From NCBI GenBank assembly GCA_004322425.1, contig SCVJ01000042.1, positions 62,001 through 126,000 of the forward strand: 64,000 nucleotides of DNA. Direction: 5' to 3'. This DNA comes from Chitinophagaceae bacterium. Its GTDB lineage: Bacteria; Bacteroidota; Bacteroidia; Chitinophagales; Chitinophagaceae. The position numbers and the translations under genes are program-made. The notes under the pieces were generated by a model that had not been told where the DNA came from, did not search any database, and saw only the letters and a program-made list of their open reading frames with translations. The first letter of the stretch is position 1. The number at the start of each line of letters is the position of its first letter. Positions 39,184 through 47,212 of this stretch are shown piece by piece.

Positions 39184-39210
39184 CGAAAGTACGAAAAATA
39201 CAGGTGCCAA
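39184..39210 (-). promoter_or_regulatory. Putative gyrB promoter
   Basis: On the minus strand, TTG, a 16-nt spacer and TACTTTCG (one mismatch to TAnnTTTG), 44 nt before the gyrB ATG. Moderate match, no experimental support. Confidence 0.45.
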
Positions 39211-39271
39211 GAGGCTTTTACGTAATATTTATTTGAGAAAATGGAGAATAAAAAGAGGGTCTAAAAAAGTG

Positions 39272-40675
39272 TCATCTTTTTACAATTTGTGCCGATAAAG
39301 TCGCTTCGGTACAAACCTTATTTCCAACAAAAACAGTTCCCTGCATTTCGCAAATACCACGACGAATAGGGGAAACAAGTTCCATTTTTAACAACATGGT
39401 ATCGCCGGGTTTTACCATATGTTTGAATTTACAATTCTCAATCTTAATAAAGTAAGTATCGTATTTCCCAATAGGGCTTAGATTGATTGCTAATAGTCCA
39501 CCACATTGCGCTAACGCTTCTATTTGTAATACGCCTGGCATTACAGGATTACCAGGGAAATGACCTTGAAAATACCATTCATTGAAAGAAACATTTTTAA
39601 CACCTACAATGTATTTATCATTAAGCTCAATTACTTTGTCCAGCAATAAAAATGGAGCTCGATGGGGTAATATGGCTTCTATTTGCGGCACATCATAAAC
39701 AGGAGGATGGCTGGGATTATAAATGGGAATGTTTTTATTATGTTTTTTCTTTTTGATATACTGTTTTATTTTTTTGGCAAAAGCAACATTGCTGTTATGC
39801 CCAGGCCGGTTGGCAATAATTTGTGCTTTTATGGGATATCCAATTAAAGCAAGATCGCCAATTATATCCAATAATTTGTGCCGAGCTGGTTCATTTGGAA
39901 AATTCAGTTCTACATTATTCAAATAGCCATCACTTTTTACTTCTATTTTTTCTTTTTTAAAAATTTTATGTAAGCGCTTCATCTCTTCTGCATCTACTGC
40001 TTTGTCAACAATTACAATCGCATTATTAATGTCGCCTCCTTTAATTAGATTATCATCCAATAAGGTTTCTAATTCGTGTAAAAAGCAAAACGTTCGACAG
40101 GGTGCAATTTCTTTTTCAAAATCTTGAATAGATTTTAAGCCAGCGTGTTGCGTTCCTAAAACGGGTGAATTAAAATCAATAAGAGTAGTAATGCTGTAAT
40201 TTGTTGCTGGCATCGCCACCATTTCTACGCGCTTTTTGTCATCGATGTAATCAATATTCTCGTCAATACTGTACCAAATTTTTGCTGCATCTTGTTCTAC
40301 AACACCTGCCGATTTTATTAATTCTACAAAGGGAGTTGAGCTTCCATCTATAATGGGTATTTCGGGACCGTTAACTTCAATTAAGCAATTGTCAACACCC
40401 ATACCAACCAGAGCTGCTAAAATATGTTCTACTGTACTTACTTTTCCACCGTTAGCTTCCAAGGTTGTACCACGGCTTGTATCGGTAACTAAATCACAAT
40501 CTGCTTTTATTATCGGCTGATCTGGTAAATCTATTCTCTGAAATTGAATTCCAAATCCTGGACTTGCAGGATTTAATTTCATCTTTACAACAATACCTGT
40601 GTGCAATCCTGTTCCAGAAATGCTTACATCAGAATTAATACTATGCTGTTTATCCGGATTGAAGTTTGAATCCAT
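39272..40675 (-). CDS. lpxC-fabZ: Bifunctional UDP-3-O-acyl-GlcNAc deacetylase / 3-hydroxyacyl-ACP dehydratase
   Basis: 467 residues from the ATG at 40675. The track start at 40705 is a TTG, and a perfect TATCTTTG promoter element lies between the two, so the shorter form is preferred. The N-terminal two-thirds is LpxC: 'SISGTGLHTG', zinc ligands in 'STVEHILAAL' and 'ARHKLLDIIGDLAL', and the catalytic 'GHNSNVAFAK'. The C-terminal third is FabZ: 'AILPHRAPFLLLDKV' and the active-site His/Glu in 'FQGHFPGNPVMPGVLQIEALAQ'. The fusion couples the committed step of lipid A synthesis with hydroxyacyl-ACP use and is known in Bacteroidota. lpxD lies 83 bp upstream on the same strand. Confidence 0.96.
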   Translation of the reverse strand: MDSNFNPDKQHSINSDVSISGTGLHTGIVVKMKLNPASPGFGIQFQRIDLPDQPIIKADCDLVTDTSRGTTLEANGGKVSTVEHILAALVGMGVDNCLIEVNGPEIPIIDGSSTPFVELIKSAGVVEQDAAKIWYSIDENIDYIDDKKRVEMVAMPATNYSITTLIDFNSPVLGTQHAGLKSIQDFEKEIAPCRTFCFLHELETLLDDNLIKGGDINNAIVIVDKAVDAEEMKRLHKIFKKEKIEVKSDGYLNNVELNFPNEPARHKLLDIIGDLALIGYPIKAQIIANRPGHNSNVAFAKKIKQYIKKKKHNKNIPIYNPSHPPVYDVPQIEAILPHRAPFLLLDKVIELNDKYIVGVKNVSFNEWYFQGHFPGNPVMPGVLQIEALAQCGGLLAINLSPIGKYDTYFIKIENCKFKHMVKPGDTMLLKMELVSPIRRGICEMQGTVFVGNKVCTEATLSAQIVKR

Positions 40676-40694
40676 GCAAAATTTTTGAGATGGG

Positions 40695-40702
40695 CAAAGA
40701 TA
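40695..40702 (-). promoter_or_regulatory. -7 element upstream of lpxC-fabZ
   Basis: TATCTTTG on the minus strand, an exact match to TAnnTTTG, ending 19 nt before the ATG at 40675. It implies a second transcript start inside the lpxD-lpxC interval and argues against the TTG start at 40705. Confidence 0.55.
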
Positions 40703-40758
40703 CAATTCAGTGTTGAAATGAATAAGGGGGAGTGTTGGATGATTTTAATTCAAATTTA

Positions 40759-41811
40759 TTACTGAACTTTTTCAGCCATTAATTTTTTTACTAACTCTTC
40801 AAGTTCTTGTATTCTCTTTTCCAAATCGGGTAGTTTTCGTTTGATAGCTTGACTTCGAAGTTCAGCAGTGTGTTCGAATGCTGGAGTTCCACTTACTGTT
40901 TTACCAGATTCAATTGATTTAGTAGCGCCACTTTGAGCTGCAATTTTTACACCATCGCCAATTTGAATATGTCCTGCTATACCTACTTGCCCGCCCAACA
41001 TAACATTGTTGCCAATTTTTGTACTGCCACTAATTCCTGATTGCGCTGCAATTGCCGAGTTGTTTCCTATTTCTACATTGTGTGCTACTTGAATTAAGTT
41101 ATCCAACTTCGTTCCTTTTTTAATTCGTGTAGAACCCATCGTTGCTCTGTCAATAGTTGTATTGGCGCCTATTTCAACATCATCTTCAATAACTACATTT
41201 CCTATTTGTGGAATCTTTTTAAAACTTCCATCTGCTTGAGAAGCAAATCCAAATCCATCACTTCCAATTACTGCACCAGCATGAATAATTACATTATTTC
41301 CAATAATACAATTGTGAAAAATTTTAACACCCGGATAAATAATTGCATTATCGCCTACTATCACATTGTTTCCTAAAAAAACTCCTGAATAAATTTTTGT
41401 GTTTTTCCCGAGCTTCACATTTTCGTTGATGCAAGCAAACACACCAATAAAAACGTTGTTACCAATTTGAACTGATGGCGCAACATAAGAGGGTTGTTGA
41501 ACTCCAGATAGCTGATTCGTAAATTGCTCATCGTATTTTTCCAACAATAAACTAAAAGCTAAATAAGCATCGGCAACACGAATTAGTGTTGCTGCAACTG
41601 GTTTTTTTAAATTCAAATGTTGATTTACAATAACAATCGAAGCCTTAGTAGTGTATAAAAATTCTTCGTATTTATCGTTCGCCAAAAAACTGAGTTGCAT
41701 TTGTTCTGCCTCTTCAATTTTCCCAAGGCTATTAACAGTTACTGAAGCATCTCCTTCCACAGTACCTTGAATCAATGCTGCTATTTGTGTTGCTGATAAC
41801 TGCATATTCAT
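40759..41811 (-). CDS. lpxD: UDP-3-O-(3-hydroxyacyl)glucosamine N-acyltransferase
   Basis: 350 residues. The N-terminal uridine-binding domain ('[25 protein letters not shown]', '[13 protein letters not shown]') precedes a long left-handed beta-helix of hexapeptide repeats ('[27 protein letters not shown]'). The catalytic His block is 'GSDGFGFA....[25 protein letters not shown]'. A C-terminal helix ('[21 protein letters not shown]') completes the trimer. It adds the N-linked hydroxyacyl chain to lipid A precursors, the step after LpxC. Paired with lpxC-fabZ on the same strand. ATG at 41811, or at 41805 two codons later. Confidence 0.96.
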   Translation of the reverse strand: MNMQLSATQIAALIQGTVEGDASVTVNSLGKIEEAEQMQLSFLANDKYEEFLYTTKASIVIVNQHLNLKKPVAATLIRVADAYLAFSLLLEKYDEQFTNQLSGVQQPSYVAPSVQIGNNVFIGVFACINENVKLGKNTKIYSGVFLGNNVIVGDNAIIYPGVKIFHNCIIGNNVIIHAGAVIGSDGFGFASQADGSFKKIPQIGNVVIEDDVEIGANTTIDRATMGSTRIKKGTKLDNLIQVAHNVEIGNNSAIAAQSGISGSTKIGNNVMLGGQVGIAGHIQIGDGVKIAAQSGATKSIESGKTVSGTPAFEHTAELRSQAIKRKLPDLEKRIQELEELVKKLMAEKVQ

Positions 41812-41914
41812 ACAAGCAAATGTCTTTTGAAGATTAAATTTGGGTTCGGCTTTCTATTGAAAAATACAGGTTGAATAAATAAATTTTTTTGAGTGAAAAT
41901 GAACTGAAAATTTA

Positions 41915-43132
41915 TTATTTTCTCAAGTAACAAATGTAGTGTTTTTTAACGGTGCTTACTAGTGGTTGCTGAATCAATGCATGATCCACGGTGGAAATAT
42001 CTTTTATGGAATTGTCTTTGTATAAAATATTTATTCTTTCCTCTAGTGGGTTATAGGCAGTGTTGGTTACTTGTCCTGTAAATACAAAATAGCTAGCTTC
42101 TTCTTCAGAAATAGATAGTTGCTTTGCTACTAATTTTTTATTTTCTGCAATTGTAGCAAGTGCTAATGGAATAGATTGAAATTTTACTTTCAATAAGTTG
42201 CGATTAATGAGCATGCTACAGAGTAATGACAATATTTTATCCGAATGAGACATCCAGTTTTTTACTGTACAGATTACATCGGCATCATCCAAATTGCAGA
42301 ATAAATCTATATGTTTTTCTGCCTGCTGATTGGTTTGATAGTGATGTAAAAAAAAGTCGAATGAAGTGGTTGCGGCCGCAATATTTTCTCCCTTTGTAAT
42401 CAACTCTTTTGCCCGTTGAATAATTTTTACCATCATTTCTTCGGCACATAAAACAGTTTTGTGTAAGTACACTTGCCAATACATTAATCTTCGTGCTACT
42501 AAAAATTTTTCTATGGAATAAATTCCTTTTTCTTCAACAACTAATTCACCATTATGTACCGTGAGCATTTTTAAAATTCGATCGTAGCCAATAACTCCTT
42601 CGGATACGCCAGTAAAAAAACTATCGCGTGTGAGATAGTCCATTCTGTCCATATCCAATTGGCCAGAAATTAATTGATGAAGAAATTTTTTGGGATACGT
42701 ATTTGTAAAAATTTCAATGGCAGTTTGTAATTGGCCATCAAATTGCTTGTTTAAAATTTTCATAATGTGCAAGGAAAGAATTTCGTGTTGCACATCTTTT
42801 ATAAGTTCATTTTCCAACGTATGAGAAAATGGTCCGTGTCCCACATCATGCAATAGAATGGCAATTTTTGAACCCAACTCTTCTTCGGGAGTGATGTCAA
42901 TTTTTTTACTTTTCAATTCATTTAATGCGCTGCACATTAAATGGTACGCACCTAAAGAATGATGGAGCCTTGAATGTACAGCACCGGGATAAACTAAATG
43001 TGCGAATGCCATTTGATAGATCCGTCGTAAACGCTGATAATAAGGGTGAGCCACTATTTCCAAAATCAACGGATGATCAATCGTGATAAATCCATAAACA
43101 GGATCGTTAATAATTTTTCTGTACTGTGCCAT
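41915..43132 (-). CDS. HD-domain phosphohydrolase
   Basis: 405 residues. The HD metal-binding signature is clear: 'AVHSRLHHSLGAYHLM' (first His) and 'ILLHDVGHGPFSHTLE' (the HD pair), with a later Asp in 'ISGQLDMDRMDYLTRDSFFTGV'. The layout matches the SAMHD1/dGTPase-like group ('HD domain-containing protein', YwfO-like), so a dNTP triphosphohydrolase or related nucleotide phosphatase is likely; substrate unproven. Divergent from porX across 96 bp, where a TAGTTTTG element (43172-43179, minus strand) could drive it. Confidence 0.85.
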   Translation of the reverse strand: MAQYRKIINDPVYGFITIDHPLILEIVAHPYYQRLRRIYQMAFAHLVYPGAVHSRLHHSLGAYHLMCSALNELKSKKIDITPEEELGSKIAILLHDVGHGPFSHTLENELIKDVQHEILSLHIMKILNKQFDGQLQTAIEIFTNTYPKKFLHQLISGQLDMDRMDYLTRDSFFTGVSEGVIGYDRILKMLTVHNGELVVEEKGIYSIEKFLVARRLMYWQVYLHKTVLCAEEMMVKIIQRAKELITKGENIAAATTSFDFFLHHYQTNQQAEKHIDLFCNLDDADVICTVKNWMSHSDKILSLLCSMLINRNLLKVKFQSIPLALATIAENKKLVAKQLSISEEEASYFVFTGQVTNTAYNPLEERINILYKDNSIKDISTVDHALIQQPLVSTVKKHYICYLRK

Positions 43133-43171
43133 AGCAATGGTTGAAAAGCTTGTTTGTAGGAATCAAGATAG

Positions 43172-43179
43172 CAAAACTA
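43172..43179 (-). promoter_or_regulatory. -7 element for the HD-domain gene
   Basis: TAGTTTTG on the minus strand, exact TAnnTTTG match, 39 nt before the ATG, in the 96-bp region shared with porX. No good -33 TTG at standard spacing. Confidence 0.4.
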
Positions 43180-43200
43180 CAATTGCAAACTTGAAAAAGC

Positions 43201-43208
43201 TAAATTTG
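43201..43208 (+). promoter_or_regulatory. -7 element for porX
   Basis: TAAATTTG, exact TAnnTTTG match, 20 nt before the porX ATG. A TTG lies 15 nt upstream, slightly closer than the usual spacing. Confidence 0.5.
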
Positions 43209-43228
43209 AGTGTTCAACCAATTTACAA

Positions 43229-44785
43229 ATGGCGCAAGCAAAAATACTTTGGGTAGATGATGAGATTGAAAGTCTTCAGTCGCAAAAAATATTTTTGGAA
43301 TCAAAAGGGTATTCTATTCAAACGGTAACCAACGGATTTGATGCCATAGATTTTGTAAAAGAAAATCAAGTTGATGTTGTTTTGATGGATGAATCTATGC
43401 CTGGCATCAGCGGATTGGAAACGCTAGCAAAAATTAAAGAAATCAACCGACAACTTCCTGTTGTATTGATTACTAAAAATGAAACAGAAAATTTAATGAA
43501 CGATGCGATTGGTTCTCAAATAAGTGATTATTTAATAAAACCGGTAAATCCCAATCAGGTACTGCTGAGTTTGAAAAAAATTTTGGACAACAAAAAATTG
43601 ATTTCAGAAAAAACAACTACAGCCTATCAGCAACAATTTCGAGAACTTTTTATGGTGCTGAATAGTAAGCCCGATTTTCAAGAATGGATTAGTGTTTATA
43701 AAAAACTTATTTATTGGGAATTGGAAATGGAAAAAAGTGATAGTAATGAAATGCTGGAAGTTTTACAATTGCAAAAAAGTGAAGCTAACACGGAGTTTAG
43801 CAAGTTTATCAGTAACCATTATCTTTCGTGGTTGCAATCTAAATCTTCAGCAAAACCTATTTTATCGCATACATTGATGCAACAAAAAGTATTGCCTTTT
43901 TTGGAGAAGGAAGTTCCTTTATTTTTTATTTTAATTGACAACTTACGCTTTGATCAATGGAAAGCCATTGAACCTATTTTTATTCAAAATTTTCGGATTG
44001 TTGAGGAAGAATGTTTTTACAGCATTTTACCAACCACTACGCAATATGCTCGTAATTCAATTCTGTCGGGCTTGTTGCCAGTTGATATTGCGGCACAATT
44101 CCCAAATGAATGGAAAAATGATGAAGAGGAAGTCGGAAAAAATTTACACGAAGAAACTTTTCTTCGTTCACAATTGCACCGACTTGGAAAAGGAAATTTA
44201 AAAGTATCGTTTACAAAAATTGTAAACAACCAAGCAGGAATTAACTTGGTAAATAATGTTCATAATTTATTACACAATGATTTGAATGTAGTGGTGTACA
44301 ATTTTGTAGATATGCTTAGTCATGCAAGAACAGAAATGGAAGTGTTGAAAGAATTGGCAAGTGATGAAATAAGCTATCGATCTATTACTCAAAGTTGGTT
44401 TGAACATAGTCCGTTGTATCAAGCGCTAAAAAAAATTGCGGGTAAAAATATTCGAATAGTGCTGGCTACCGATCATGGAAGTATAAAAGTGAAAAAAGCT
44501 TGCAAAGTGGTGGGAGATAAACAAACAACTACCAATCTTCGTTACAAGCACGGACGAAATTTAAGTTATGAAGCCAAAGAGGTATTGGCTTTTCGAAATC
44601 CTCAAGAAGCAGGATTGCCGGGCCCCTCTATTAATTCATCATATATTTTTGCCAAAGAAGACGGCTATCTCTGTTATCCAAACAATTACAACCATTTTGC
44701 AAATTATTATCGTAATACATTTCAACACGGAGGTGTAAGTTTGGAGGAAATGATTGTGCCTGTCATTAAAATGGCTAGCAAGTAA
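43229..44785 (+). CDS. porX: PorX: response regulator with PglZ phosphatase domain
   Basis: 518 residues. The receiver domain occupies about 1-125, with acidic pair D10-D11 in 'ILWVDDEI', phospho-acceptor D54 in 'VVLMDESMPG', and the conserved Lys in 'DYLIKPVNP'. The rest is a PglZ/alkaline phosphatase-like domain ('LFFILIDNLRFDQWKAIEP', 'YSILPTTTQYARNSILSG', 'VVYNFVDMLSHARTEM', 'IVLATDHGSIKVKKACKV'), with the Asp, Thr and His residues expected of the two-zinc site. Characterised PorX proteins control the type IX secretion system, together with the sensor PorY and a sigma factor. A T9SS cargo gene lies 10 kb away in this window. Its sensor is not here. Confidence 0.94.
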   Translation: MAQAKILWVDDEIESLQSQKIFLESKGYSIQTVTNGFDAIDFVKENQVDVVLMDESMPGISGLETLAKIKEINRQLPVVLITKNETENLMNDAIGSQISDYLIKPVNPNQVLLSLKKILDNKKLISEKTTTAYQQQFRELFMVLNSKPDFQEWISVYKKLIYWELEMEKSDSNEMLEVLQLQKSEANTEFSKFISNHYLSWLQSKSSAKPILSHTLMQQKVLPFLEKEVPLFFILIDNLRFDQWKAIEPIFIQNFRIVEEECFYSILPTTTQYARNSILSGLLPVDIAAQFPNEWKNDEEEVGKNLHEETFLRSQLHRLGKGNLKVSFTKIVNNQAGINLVNNVHNLLHNDLNVVVYNFVDMLSHARTEMEVLKELASDEISYRSITQSWFEHSPLYQALKKIAGKNIRIVLATDHGSIKVKKACKVVGDKQTTTNLRYKHGRNLSYEAKEVLAFRNPQEAGLPGPSINSSYIFAKEDGYLCYPNNYNHFANYYRNTFQHGGVSLEEMIVPVIKMASK

Positions 44786-44835
44786 TGGCGGATTTTTTTT
44801 AGGAATAATTTTAAAAATTGATTTACCAGTTGCGT

Positions 44836-44843
44836 TAACTTTG
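44836..44843 (+). promoter_or_regulatory. -7 element for the 91-residue gene
   Basis: TAACTTTG, exact TAnnTTTG match, ending 9 nt before the ATG at 44853. A TTG lies 15 nt upstream. It supports that start over the track start at 44754. Confidence 0.5.
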
Positions 44844-44852
44844 TATTCTTTT

Positions 44853-45128
44853 ATGAAATACACACAATCAGCACTTGATAAGTTAGAAGCAATAGTTGAG
44901 GAAGCAGGATATGTAATTCGTTATGAACGGGGAACATTTCAAAGCGGCTATTGTATATTGGAGTTGAAAAAAGTGGTTGTACTCAATAAATTTTTACCAA
45001 CCGAAGGTCGCATTAATACTATGTTCGATCTTATTCCTCAATTGGAAATTAACAAAGAGTTGTTGAGCGATGAGTCGAAGAAAACATATTCCAAACTCAT
45101 CGTAAAACAAACGGAAGAAAGTAATTGA
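44853..45128 (+). CDS. Conserved hypothetical protein, 91 residues
   Basis: 91 residues from the ATG at 44853. The track start at 44754 lies inside porX and before a TAACTTTG element, so it is rejected. The sequence ('MKYTQSALDKLEAIVEEAGYVIRYERGTFQSGYCILELKKVVVLNKFLPTEGRINTM..') looks like a small soluble alpha/beta protein common near porX-type genes in Bacteroidota. I know of no function. It lies 67 bp after porX and 60 bp before an MBL hydrolase on the same strand. Confidence 0.75.
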   Translation: MKYTQSALDKLEAIVEEAGYVIRYERGTFQSGYCILELKKVVVLNKFLPTEGRINTMFDLIPQLEINKELLSDESKKTYSKLIVKQTEESN

Positions 45129-45188
45129 AAAAAGGAATAACTTTTTTTGTAGAATCTGATATTGTTATTTTGAGTTATAAATTTACAA

Positions 45189-45968
45189 GTGAATTATCCT
45201 CCGCTTAAAATTACTTTTCTTGGAACGGGTACCAGCAGTGGTGTGCCAATGATTTCTTGTAATTGCGAAGTGTGTGCTTCTGTCGATAAAAAAGATAAAC
45301 GACTTCGGCCCAGTGTTCTCATTCAATCATCCACTACAACAATTGTAATTGATACAACACCTGATTTTCGTTATCAAATGCTGCGAGAGAATGTCAAACA
45401 ACTGGATGCGGTTTTGTTAACACATTCTCATAAAGATCATATTGCGGGATTGGATGATGTGCGGGCTTTTAATTTTTTTTATAAAAAGGTGATGCCAGTT
45501 TATGCTAATTCTGCAACAGAGACAGCCATTCAAAAAGAATTTAGCTATGTTTTTTCAGGAGAAAAATATCCTGGTATTCCGGTGTTGGATCTAATTACTA
45601 TTCCCGAAGAGCTATTTTTTATTGGCGATATTCCCGTAATTCCTATAAAAGTATGGCATCATAAAATGGCTGTATTAGGATTTCGTTTCGGAAATTTTAC
45701 CTACATCACCGATGCAAACAAAATTGATGATTCCGAAAAAGAAAAAATAAAGGGTAGTAAGGTTATGGTTTTAAATGCTTTACGTAAACAACAGCATCTC
45801 TCTCATTTTACACTGGGAGAAGCCATTGATTTGGTTAAGGAAATTCAAGTACCAACAGCTTATTTTACACATATTTCACATCAATTGGGAATTCATCAAC
45901 AAGTAGAAGCCGAACTTCCCGAAGGAATACATCTCGCATTTGACGGATTGGTTTTACAGCTGCAGTAG
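45189..45968 (+). CDS. MBL-fold phosphodiesterase, PhnP-like
   Basis: 259 residues from a GTG start; the conserved 'LKITFLGTGTSSGVPMISCNCEVC' follows at once, so an upstream start is unlikely. The first part includes the PhnP-type cysteine cluster ('CNCEVCASVDKKDKRLRPS'), and the metal site is 'LLTHSHKDHIAGLDDVR' (HxHxDH). 'PVYANSATETAIQKEF' and 'THISHQLGIHQQVEAELPEGIHLAFDGL' complete the family. PhnP and relatives cleave cyclic phosphodiesters. No phosphonate genes are present, so the substrate is open. Cytosolic. Confidence 0.87.
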   Translation: MNYPPLKITFLGTGTSSGVPMISCNCEVCASVDKKDKRLRPSVLIQSSTTTIVIDTTPDFRYQMLRENVKQLDAVLLTHSHKDHIAGLDDVRAFNFFYKKVMPVYANSATETAIQKEFSYVFSGEKYPGIPVLDLITIPEELFFIGDIPVIPIKVWHHKMAVLGFRFGNFTYITDANKIDDSEKEKIKGSKVMVLNALRKQQHLSHFTLGEAIDLVKEIQVPTAYFTHISHQLGIHQQVEAELPEGIHLAFDGLVLQLQ

Positions 45969-45989
45969 TATTATTTTTTATACTAACAC

Positions 45990-46021
45990 TTGTTAGATTC
46001 TACATTTCGCTCGTATCTTGC
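45990..46021 (+). promoter_or_regulatory. Promoter of the acyl-CoA dehydrogenase gene
   Basis: TTG, 21-nt spacer, TATCTTGC (one mismatch to TAnnTTTG), ending 18 nt before the ATG. Both elements at acceptable spacing. Confidence 0.55.
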
Positions 46022-46039
46022 GCCCTCTAATTTTCAAAC

Positions 46040-47182
46040 ATGAACTTTCAACCAAGCGAAATAACCCTTCAAGTTGCACAAACCGCAAAAGATTTTGCAA
46101 TTCAACACATCAAACCTCATATTATGGAGTGGGATGAAGCGCAAGAATTTCCAGTTAAAATTTTTAAAGCAATGGGAAAACTGGGATTGATGGGCGTTCT
46201 TGTTCCGGAACAATATGGCGGATCAGGACTTGGCTATTTTGAATATAAAGTGGTGGTGGAAGAAATATCCAAAGTTTGCGGATCCATTGGATTGAGCGTT
46301 GCGGCACATAATTCACTTTGCGTGGGACATATTCTGTCGTTTGGAAATGAAGAGCAAAAGAAAAAATATTTACCCAAACTTGCTACTGCCGAACATATTG
46401 GTGCATGGGGATTAACAGAAGCTAATACAGGAAGTGATGCCGGTAATATGAAATGTACTGCTACAAAAGATGGCAATGATTGGATAATAAATGGCACTAA
46501 AAATTGGATTACGCACGGTAAAACCGGAGACATTGCGGTTGTAATTTGCAGCACTGGAGCACCAAGAACAAAAAATAATGCAACTGCATTTATTGTAGAA
46601 AGAGGAACGGTTGGTTTTTCTGCTGGCAAAAAAGAAAACAAATTGGGAATGCGTGCAAGCGAAACAGCAGAAATGGTTTTTGATAATTGTCGTGTTTCGG
46701 ATGAAAACCGAATTGGTGAAATTGGCGACGGGTTTAAACAATCATTGAAAGTATTGGATGGCGGGCGAATTTCTATTGCTACACTTTCTTTGGGAATTGC
46801 AAGAGGTGCTTATGAAGCAGCTTTGAAATATTCGCAAGAACGATATCAGTTCGATCAACCCATTTCTAATTTTCAAGGAATTTCTTTTAAGCTTGCCGAT
46901 ATGGCTACAGAAATAGCTGCTGCCGAATTATTGATTTTACAAGCTTGCGATCAAAAAAACAGAGGAGAAAATGTTACCAAAACCTCGGCTATGGCCAAAT
47001 ATTATGCCAGCGAAGTAGCCGTAAGAGTTGCCAACGATGCTTTACAAGTTTTTGGTGGATATGGCTATACCAAAGATTTTCCGGTAGAAAAATTTTATCG
47101 CGATGCCAAACTTTGCACAATTGGCGAAGGCACTTCCGAAATTCAGAAATTAGTTATTTCAAGAGCAGTACTTAAAAACTAA
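46040..47182 (+). CDS. Acyl-CoA dehydrogenase
   Basis: 380 residues, the short/medium-chain family size. Helical N-terminal domain, then beta domain with 'WGLTEANTGSDAGNMKCTA' and 'NWITHGKTGDIAVV' (FAD/substrate block). The C-terminal domain has 'QFDQPISNFQGISFKLADM' and 'QVFGGYGYTKDFPVEKFYRDAKLCTIGEGTSEIQKLVI'. The Glu in 'IGEGTSEIQ' is where short-chain dehydrogenases carry the catalytic base. It introduces the alpha,beta double bond in fatty or branched acyl-CoA and passes electrons to ETF. Single-gene unit with its own promoter and a terminator. Confidence 0.94.
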   Translation: MNFQPSEITLQVAQTAKDFAIQHIKPHIMEWDEAQEFPVKIFKAMGKLGLMGVLVPEQYGGSGLGYFEYKVVVEEISKVCGSIGLSVAAHNSLCVGHILSFGNEEQKKKYLPKLATAEHIGAWGLTEANTGSDAGNMKCTATKDGNDWIINGTKNWITHGKTGDIAVVICSTGAPRTKNNATAFIVERGTVGFSAGKKENKLGMRASETAEMVFDNCRVSDENRIGEIGDGFKQSLKVLDGGRISIATLSLGIARGAYEAALKYSQERYQFDQPISNFQGISFKLADMATEIAAAELLILQACDQKNRGENVTKTSAMAKYYASEVAVRVANDALQVFGGYGYTKDFPVEKFYRDAKLCTIGEGTSEIQKLVISRAVLKN

Positions 47183-47183
47183 A

Positions 47184-47204
47184 AACCCAACTATCTGTTG
47201 GGTT
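47184..47204. terminator. Bidirectional terminator, acyl-CoA dehydrogenase / DPP IV genes
   Basis: Eight-base-pair stem AACCCAAC/GTTGGGTT with a 5-nt loop, between two convergent genes. T-runs follow in both directions (five Ts on the minus strand, a weaker run on the plus strand). Confidence 0.8.
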
Positions 47205-47212
47205 CTTAAAAT

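Noticed and set aside
40676-40705. N-terminal extension of LpxC-FabZ from a TTG
   Set aside because: A perfect TATCTTTG promoter element lies inside it and the ten extra residues are not typical of LpxC.
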